Of a stretch of 64,000 nucleotides of DNA, positions 56,300 through 64,000 are shown in pieces. The stretch spans positions 3,198,155 through 3,262,154 of the forward strand of contig NW_021167080.1 in the NCBI RefSeq assembly GCF_003711515.1, in the 5' to 3' direction. Under the pieces are notes generated by a model, which worked only from the letters and a program-made list of their open reading frames with translations, was not told the origin of the DNA and did not search any database. Each line of letters begins with the position of its first letter. Within the stretch, counting starts at the first letter, position 1. The position numbers were made by a program, and so were the translations under genes. This DNA is from Sodiomyces alkalinus F11 (taxonomy: Eukaryota > Ascomycota > Sordariomycetes > Glomerellales > Plectosphaerellaceae).

Positions 56300-59200
56300 A
56301 GGGAAATAGGAAAGATATTATGAATTTTTATAGTTACCGGAAATTTTAACTTATAGGCGAGTCCGTGATTCCCTATAACTTCCTTAATTTCGTAGGGTCC
56401 TAGGTACTTATCCGAGAGCTTCTTACTAGGCCGCTTCTACTTAATATTCTTAGCGGAGAGGAGGATATACTTACCCTTTTTAAACCTATAAGTAAGCTTA
56501 TCGGTGTTATAGTACTTTATATAGGTCTCCTAGGCTTTTTTAATACGATCTATAAGGGCTCTCCTATTCGTTATTAAGTGCTTAATATACTTATTAGCCG
56601 ATACGGCGTAGAATTCGTTAGCCTTAGGGAGCGTAATATTATTAGGTCCTCGGGGGGTATAGCCTATAAGTGCTATAGCGGGGGACTACTAGATTATAGA
56701 ATACTACGCGGTGTTATACGTGAATTAAGCTAATAAGAGCTTATCCACCTAGTTATCCTATTAGTAGGTGTAATAAGTCCGTAGGTAATACTCTAGGTTC
56801 TAATATTACCGCTTAGTTTAACTATCGGTCTAAGGATAAAACGCTATTAATAGTCGCCTTTTAAGTCCTAAGCGTTTATATAGGGTAAACTAAAATTTAC
56901 TCGTGAATAAAGAACCACGGTTAGAAATAATACTATCTAGTAACCTAAAGATAAAGAAGACACTTAACTATATAAGGTCCGCTAAGCCCTTTATAGTTAA
57001 ATTGGAGCTATACGGGATATATAGGGTAAATTTCGTGTACCGGCACACGATAATAAGAATAGCGTCCTTTTTCTTAGTTCTATGTATTACGGGCGGTAGG
57101 CCGGTAATAAAATCGACTAAAATTTCCTAGAACGGACGGCCCGGTATAGAGAGACTCTAGAAACACCCGTAAGGCTTCTAATATCTAGGCTTAGTCCTCT
57201 AATAAATAGGGTAAGTAGGGACGAAAGTCTTAACGTCTTATTTTATATATTCCTAAAAAAAGGAGTCTATAATACGCCGGAGGGTCCTCGTGATTCTATA
57301 GTATCTAGCTATAGGGTAGTCGTGGAACGCCTATAGGATCTATTCCTAAAGGCCGGAGTGTTTCGGAATAAAAAGCCTATCGCGGAAAAAGACTAGGCCT
57401 TATTTATTATAGAATTACGGGTTAGTCGGGTTATCTTCTCGTAGCGACTTATAAAAGGGGTCCTCTTATTAGGCGTTTATAATATTATCCTTAAGACTAG
57501 GTAATAACGTTATTATATCCTTGGGAGGGCTAGGGGTAGTGTTAGGGGTAGCGTGAACGGGTCCGACTATAAACTTTTATATAAATACTTTAACCGGCTG
57601 TTATTGCTCTATACGAAGGTCGAGATTTCCTGCTACGTGCTAGGGCTTCCTCGAGAGGCTATCTATAGGGTTACTAATACCTAGTCGGTATCGGATAATA
57701 AAGTCGTAGACTACTAATTTCTTAAGCTATCGGGCGTGCTAGGCCTTAACCTTAGGTTTTTTAAGAAGGTAGCGGTGGTTTAAGTAATCTGTTAGCACTT
57801 CCACGGGGGTATACGCGTAAGCGACATAGTGCTTTTATTATCGAAAAGCTTCTATAATAGCTATAAGTTCTGTATCCGGGGTAGAGTAGTTTAATTTAGG
57901 ACCTTATAGCTTCTTAGAGAAGACTACCGTAGGTCTCTTTTATCGGTCTACGTCGAGTTAACTAATAACTATACCTAGGGCGAAACTCGATACGTCCGGC
58001 TTAATCCGGATTAGTAATATCGGGTTAAAATATCGAAGAACGGGCGCCTCCTAGAATTTCTAGTATAATAGCCGAAAAGTATCCTATTCCCTAAAGGTTA
58101 ATACGAAGACCCCTACTCTTCCTCCGTCTTTTAATAGGTTAGTTAATGGTGCTATAATCTTAGAGTAGGACTTAATAAACCGCCGGTAAAAACCCGTAAA
58201 CCCTGAAAAAACCTGGATTTTCTTAATCGTATCTGGCTCTTCCTAATCCCGAATAGCTTCTACCCGCTTAGGGTCTATAAAGACACTATAAGGACTATAG
58301 ATAAACCTAAGGAACTCCACCTTTTAAATCTTAAAGATATATTTCTTCGGATTAGTATATAGGGACTATTCTTATAGCCGTTATAGGATACTCCGTATAT
58401 ATCGCCGATACGATACCACGTCTAAGCTATAGATTAGAATATTATCCAGGTAAATAATGTAAATAGTATCTATAAATCCTCGTAAAGACTTATTAATATA
58501 CCGTTAGAAAGAGGCAGGCACGTATAAAGATTAAAAGGTATTATTAGATACTTGTAATAACCGTACTTAGTCCGAAATACGGTCTTCTATTTATCGCTTT
58601 CTCGGATCCGTAGCCGGTAATAGGCGTCCTTAAGGTCTAACTTCGTATAGATCGTTAAATAGGATAGGCGGTCTAAAATCTTATAAATTAGCGGGAGTAG
58701 CGTACGGTCCTTCTTAGTCACCTTATTAAGTCCTTAGTAGTCTATATATAGTCTTAGCTTTCTACCCTTCTTTAGGATAAAAAGGATAGGGGCGCCTACT
58801 AGACTAAATAAAGGCCGGATCTATTATTTCTCCGAAGTATCTTTAATATACTCCCTTAAGACTACGAGTTCCTCCTCGGCTAAGGCGTAGATAGGACTAA
58901 AAGGGGGCGATTTACCTTCGTTAAGTTTAATTATATAGTCCTACTTATAGTGTGGTGGAAAACGTCCGGCTTCGACCGTGTTAAAAACGTTAGTAAAATC
59001 TCGGTATAGTTTAGGGAGGGTATCCTTATTAAAGGGTCTAGGGGAATTCTAGGTATCCTTTTATAGGTCTTAAGGAGGGTCTTAAGTAGCGGTTATAATC
59101 TATCCTAAACGCGTAGGATAAACGGCCATAGTAGTCTATACTATTAAAGGGACTACTATAATAGCGCGGTTAATAGCCTTCCGTAACTAACGGGTCGTGG

Positions 59201-60950
59201 TAATAAGGGCTAATTCGGACTTCTAAAGGCGGAAAGTCTATATCTTATCCTTCTAGTAGATACTAGGACTATAGGACTAAAGCTATAGGAGACTAAGGAT
59301 AACCTAGGCGCTATTAGGATCTAAATCTATAATATAGAATATAATAGTTTCGGCTCTGGTTCTCCCCTAATTATCTATAATCTAGCAGATTAATTTCATT
59401 ATACTATAGGTCTTTACTTACTAACCTAGTACTAACTATAAGACGTCTTTAGTAGGTCCTAAGGGTTTATAACCGGGTAGGAGGCTAGCGCGGTTAATAA
59501 TATCTAAGTTAGAGCCTAAGTCTATATAAGTACGGTAGGAGGTTTATTCGCTATCTTATTATACGCCGTCTTATCGTAACCTAAGTTACACCTCTAGAGG
59601 GCCTTAGGAAAGAGGTGCCGATATAGATGGCGCGCGTCCCTAGTATAAGGATTCCTCGGAAGGCATAACCTATACTTGACCTACTATTATATTTCTCTTA
59701 GGATCTATTAGTACGGCATTAGTACTAGGCGTCTTATTAGTATTCTAAGGCCTATTAGTATTCTAATTTATCTTCCTAGGGTCTTTAGGGCACGAGGAGC
59801 GATAATAGCCTTTCTCGTAATAATAAAAATACTCGATTTCCTTAATAGGGGGTAGTAGGCTAGTCCGGGGGTTCTTCGGGGGTTTATCCGATATATTCTC
59901 TTCTTATCCTTTAATACCCTTAGTGTTATTCTGGTTACGACCACGTAAAGGGCTTAACTATCTCTTCCGCTTATCGTTACGCTTAGCCCGCTAATAGGTA
60001 TATAGAGAAAAGCGAGGCTAGTTATTATCCTTAGTATCCTGGATTAAGGTAACCTAGGCCTAGTAGGCGGCTATATAGAGCTCTTTAACTAACTTCGGTA
60101 ATCCTCTAGCACGGATCCGGTCCCTAAGGGGCTTTCGTAATTTATTAAGAATTAACTATATACGAATTTTATCGTTAAGAATAATAGGAACTTCCGTAAA
60201 GAGCCTATTTATAAAGTCTAGGAATTTATCGTAAGACTAGTCTAGTTTCTGCCGTATACGGTCGGAGAATGGTTATTCCGTGATAGATATTTTCCGGGTA
60301 TTATCGTTAACTAATAGACTAGCGAGGAACTTTTTTATATCTTCCTAAGTAACTCCTCCTTCACGATTTATATCCGAAGGTAGTCCTCTAATACTAACGC
60401 TATAGTGATTTAGTAGTTAATAGGAGATTATTAAAGGCGTAGAAGATTTTAGGTAATTCGGTGCGAAAATAATTAGGGTTTATAGCGATCCGGGACTTAA
60501 TATCTTCGACGAATATAAGATATCCGTCGTAAGACACTCTATCCTACTTAAGGATATCTATATTAATTTTAATTACCTTATTACCCTACGCGGGTGCACC
60601 TAAAGAGGACTAGGAGGGCTCTTAGGAGGTTATAGGGGTAACGGTATCGGGGTCGACACCGCTACGTAGAAGTTCGAGTCGGCGTTCTTTCTTCTTTCTC
60701 TTAAGATATAGTTTAAGATATCGGGTCTCCGCTATAAGTTCGGTATCTTAGAGGTTTATCGTAGGGAGACTCTAAAGGTCTAAGTAAGCACGTCGTGTTA
60801 CACGGTAGTCCCTTTATCCTTTAGGATTAGGAGTATTAGGGTTAGGGGCACCGTCGGAGTAAGGAGGGGGTAAAAGGGAAGAGGATTCTTCGTCGTTATC
60901 GTCTATAGGTCCTGTAGGAGGGGGAATTAGCGGATTAGGGCGTTAAGGTA
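56300..60950 (-). pseudogene. Gag-Pol remnant of retrotransposon 3
   Basis: RIP-altered polyprotein on the minus strand. The zinc knuckle at 59789-59831 has its first two Cys and its His as Tyr (YFYYYEKGYYRSSC). The reverse transcriptase box is YLDNILIYS (58429-58452), from YLDDILIYS. The integrase shows the HDYPIA zinc-binding start near 57.33 kb and NRGSLFTSKF near 56.9 kb. A kinked C-terminal domain ends near 56.3 kb. Stops are TAA/TAG at Gln/Trp positions. The limits are approximate. Confidence 0.84.
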
Positions 60951-61037
60951 TAGTGGTCTCCTAATATTCTGCTAAAGACTAGTCGTTATAATTCCTATCG
61001 GTTGTTACACTCGTATAAAAGGGGAGAACGAATAAAA

Positions 61038-61430
61038 TATTATAAGTATACTATAAGGAGTAATAGGCGACTACTAGATGATATAAGATCACCTAGGGAC
61101 TAGTAGGAGCTAAAAAGGGGGTATCGTGATAAGATTATTCGTTAAGTCCTCCTAAGACTCTAGGAACTATAAAAGGCACTCCCCTTTTTATACCTACCTA
61201 AGGTCTTCTAACTAAATTGGTAGCGAGAGGCCTCCTTAGGACTAAGTTCAGGCGTAAGCTAGTTCCTAAGCTAACTAGCTTACTAGATCTAAGCTGACTT
61301 CTAAGCTAACCAGCTTACTTGACCTCGACGCGTTATATCTCTAACGGTCTAACCTAACTATAATCCCCCTATCTATATATAAGTCTGGTGCTAGTCCTGT
61401 GGCAACGTATAAGCACTGCATGTTCCGACA
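61038..61430 (-). repeat. 5' LTR of retrotransposon 3
   Basis: 393 bp, about 35 bp longer than its partner because of a local duplication around 61280-61320 (repeated CTAAGCTAACCAGCTTAC-type segment). The last 45 bases next to host DNA keep CpA/TpG. Confidence 0.92.
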
Positions 61431-62500
61431 ATCGGTCACTGGATTGGTCCAGACTAACGCCGTGAAAAGCCCTCTGCGTACTCTAGCTACACAGCCGAGG
61501 AGATTTTCGCCGCCAAGGAGGAGGGCCAGATCATTTTCCAGCAGGTGAGCCGGTCATTCTCGGGCGTGATTCATAAACACATAGGCTTCGAATCACCTGT
61601 CCCCCTTCTGTATGTCTCGACCGGCAGCTAAAGTGACCCGTTTCCCGCAGCTTTACTTGAACGCCAACATCACTGAAGACACCGAAACCATCCGTCGCAT
61701 TGAGAACGCGGGGGCTGATGCGCTGGTTCTCACAATTGACTCGTCCGCCGGCAGCAACAGACAACGTGCTGTCCGGTTTGGCGTTGGCTCTGCGTACGAT
61801 CCCCTCAATCTCTTCCGGCCTATCACTGCCCCTCGCTTCTCTCTGACCAACATACACTGACATGTGAGATACAGGAACACTCAACTCACCCGCCTGACCG
61901 TAGGTGCTCTGTTTCTCCATCATCTCCCAGGCATGGTGGCACAGCATCGACTGACAGACTCAGTGGGACTACTACGACCAGCTCAAAGACGTCACCTCCC
62001 TCCCCATCGTGCTCAAGGGCGTGACCGGCGTGGAAACGGCCAAGAAAGCCGTCGAGCACGGCGCCCCGGCCATCGTCATCTCCAACCACGGCGGCCGCAA
62101 CCTGGACGGCAGCCCGTCGGCGCTGGAGATCCTGCTCGAGATCCACCGTGAAGCCCCGGAACTACTGGACCAGGTCGAGATCTGGGCCGACGGTGGCGTC
62201 CGCTACGGGGGCGACATCCTCAAGCTGCTCGCTCTCGGTGTCCGTGCTGTGGGAATCGGCTGGCCGTATATGTTCGCCAACGTCTACGGCACCGAGGGCG
62301 TCGAGAGGGTCACGGAGATGTTGAAGAGGGAACTGCTTGTTGACGCGGGGAATCTCGGCTTGGAGAGCTTGAAGGAGATTGACTCTACCTATGTGAGTTC
62401 AATGTTCCACTTTTGAGTCTTCCTCAGTTCAAGTCTGAGGTCGGTTGAACTAATGCTATTATCCTAGGTTAACTGGACTCCAAATTATTGGCTGGGTTGA

Positions 62501-62725
62501 GCTATGTCTAGATTGGAGTGACCCGTAAACTCCTCCGATTCCTATGATTGTCTAAGACTGCATGATGTTCTGCTACGTACATTACCCTTGCAGGCCGGGT
62601 ATTCTTCAGGGGGGGTATCGTTAAGCCTAGTCTATATCTCTAAGACTTTGGATCTAAAGTGGCAATTCATGAAACCAAAGCAATGCCGGCAATGATTCCA
62701 AAATAAACATGAACGGGAATCCCCC
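62501..62725. other. Spacer between convergent FMN and MFS genes
   Basis: About 225 bp of 3' flank. Nothing else is seen. Confidence 0.6.
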
Positions 62726-64000
62726 TTATCTATTCTCTCTCAGCAGCTTCTCAGTCTTTGGTTCGTATCGTGTGATGAAAACCACGATGACGCCGGCCAG
62801 TAGTCCAACAGCAGCAGCTAACACTTTGTTAGTGGGCGAGCTTTCCATGCTTCCAGAGTCTCAACCATTAAAACATACTCAAAGTAAAGGCCCAACCAGT
62901 CCGCATGGTCTGAATGGTCGACATGCGACTCGCTATGGTCGAGGCCGAGAACATGTATTGCACGAAGTACTTGCTGCTGATGACCTCCGTTTTGCTCTGC
63001 GGGAACACCTCTCAACGGCCCGAATAAATCAGCATAATCCACGTCTACGAGGGAGGCTCAGGAGTTTCTTCTCCCCCCAACTCACCTGCAGAGAAGGTAT
63101 TAAGCCCGCTAAACGAAGACATGAGGCCCACACCGGCAACGAAAGCACTCGCCGCGGGGAGAACCATGCCGCCCAGGCGCTGTTCAAGGCTCCAGCCCAG
63201 CACCAGCGTTCCGAGGGGCAAGATGACGAACATGGATGCGAAACCGGACCGCAGCCGGTCGCGCGGTAGTCGGAGACCGTTCCGCCTCTTGATGTACCGC
63301 TTGACGGTATGGTCGGATATCCTGCCGCCGATGGTGCCGCCGAGGACAAACCCGACACCGGGCGCCAGGTAGAAGAGACCGCTGGTCAGTGGCGTGGTCA
63401 AGTTGAACCGTTCGTTGATGGCGGGGCGGATGGAGCTGAGCATCCCGTACTGGTTGAAGGCTAGCAGACCGCAGGAGATGTTCTGTGATATGGGGTGTCA
63501 GGGCCTAAAGGATCGCGGTGCGATGACTGTGCGTCGTGTTCACGTTCATGTTTGCATGGGAAAGCTTGAGGGTTGGGCTTACGGCTAAGAGAATATTGGG
63601 GTGTCTCATGACCCTGAAGACGGGGAGCGGGCTGAAGACTCGCAGCAGGCGTTTCGCCGTCTCCTCGGACTGTTCCTGGTCTTTCTCGGCAACGATGTCG
63701 TGCGGGACGAAGAACCACCCGAGGATCAGCCCTATGAGCGTCATACCAGCTTGGACGCCAAAGATGACCCGCCAGCTGGTATACGCTGAGATAATGCCGC
63801 CAGTCAACGGTGCTACCGGGAGACAGAGTCAGCTCGTAGTCGAAAAGAAGCACGGCCACCGGGCGGGTGGCGGGAAAATATGAAAATAAAGGATGATGCT
63901 GTACCAATGCCGTTGCCGCTCACACAGGTACCCAGGAAGAACCCCACGGCAGTCCCTCGGATAGTCTGCGAAGGCAGGCGATATAGTCAAATAGATCAGC
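62726..64000 (-). CDS. MFS transporter, DHA1 (drug:H+ antiporter) type, C-terminal 303 aa
   Basis: Major facilitator transporter, 3' part only; the gene starts beyond 64000. Exons in the window (minus): 63965-63905, 63812-63583, 63482-63086, 63010-62879 and 62817-62726. GT-AG borders and phases agree, and an intron enters from the right edge (64000-63966). RGTAVGF...GNGIAPLTGGIIS with SWRVIFG matches the fifth-helix region of DHA1 proteins, followed by the central loop, the second six helices and an AEVFPQSKTEVISSKYFVQY segment before the last helices. The family exports drugs and small metabolites; the substrate is unknown here. Acceptor choice at 63011 is decided by the conserved EVFPQ. Confidence 0.9.

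Larger units (their letters stand above)
53683..61430 (-). mobile_element. Ty3/gypsy LTR retrotransposon 3 (RIP-dead), 7.7 kb
   Basis: Direct LTRs at 53683-54040 and 61038-61430. The outer ends read TGTCATAGG and TTCCGACA, and the inner copies are RIP-changed (TATTATAAG, TTCTAATA). A perfect 5-bp duplication, ATCGG, flanks it at 53678-53682 and 61431-61435. Pol is on the minus strand, so the right LTR is the 5' LTR. It sits inside an 87-bp intron of the FMN gene. An additional frame on the opposite strand lies between integrase and the 3' LTR. Confidence 0.92.
52506..62500 (+). pseudogene. Secreted FMN-dependent alpha-hydroxyacid dehydrogenase, interrupted twice
   Basis: Relative of L-lactate oxidase/glycolate oxidase-type flavoenzymes, with a signal peptide. 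Host exons: 52506-52819, 52910-52943 plus 53534-53629 (one exon split by the nad5 insert), 61470-61544, 61651-61793, 61875-61899 (25 nt), 61964-62392 and 62468-62500. Without the inserts these make 382 codons with every phase correct. The catalytic His lies in SNHGGR (His271, Arg274 in the joined numbering) and the FMN-phosphate loop in DGGVRYGGD. The break is caused only by the 590-bp mitochondrial insert in exon 2 and the 7.75-kb gypsy element in intron 2. No host exon shows a stop or frameshift, so the loss looks recent. Whether any transcript is still made is unknown. Confidence 0.9.

Overview
This window is nuclear DNA of a filamentous ascomycete (Pezizomycotina; Sordariomycetes is my best guess, by inference). 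The genes have many 50-115 bp introns with GT-AG borders and CTAAC-like branch sites. The gene families are typical of such fungi: P450s, a BBE-like oxidase, secreted hydrolases, a ferric reductase and a DHA1 transporter. About 31 kb is transposon DNA mutated by RIP (repeat-induced point mutation, C to T in CpA). In that DNA, CpA/TpG is so depleted that ATG and TGA almost vanish, and Gln/Trp codons have become TAA/TAG.

Layout. 1-5.5 kb: the 3' end of one P450, a complete 504-aa P450, and a divergently placed secreted FAD-linked oxidase. This looks like the edge of a specialised-metabolism cluster. 6.2-9.7 kb: a secreted GH31 alpha-glucosidase. 11.2-16.7 kb: a 17-exon gene for a 1392-aa secreted protein joining an SGNH hydrolase, an FG-GAP repeat region and an unrecognised C-terminal region. 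18.2-18.9 kb: a short element with 110-bp terminal inverted repeats. 19.0-34.1 kb: a RIP-dead Mutator-like (MULE) transposon split by a 12.5-kb Ty3/gypsy retrotransposon. 36.6-41.4 kb: an M14 carboxypeptidase, an ICMT-like methyltransferase and a DUF3445/HODM-like heme protein. 41.5-49.7 kb: a second RIP-dead gypsy element whose 3' end lies about 170 bp upstream of a ferric reductase gene (49.8-51.9 kb). 52.5-62.5 kb: a secreted FMN-dependent alpha-hydroxyacid dehydrogenase gene broken twice, once by a 590-bp mitochondrial nad5 fragment in an exon and once by a third gypsy element inside an 87-bp intron. 62.7-64 kb: the 3' part of a DHA1-type MFS transporter.

The spliced gene models were built by hand. 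Every exon-exon join was checked for splice-site dinucleotides and reading phase, and all models close in frame. The most notable items are the SGNH/FG-GAP fusion, the doubly interrupted but otherwise undecayed FMN gene, the fading of RIP toward the outer edges of all three retrotransposons, and extra open frames between pol and the 3' LTR in two of the gypsy elements.
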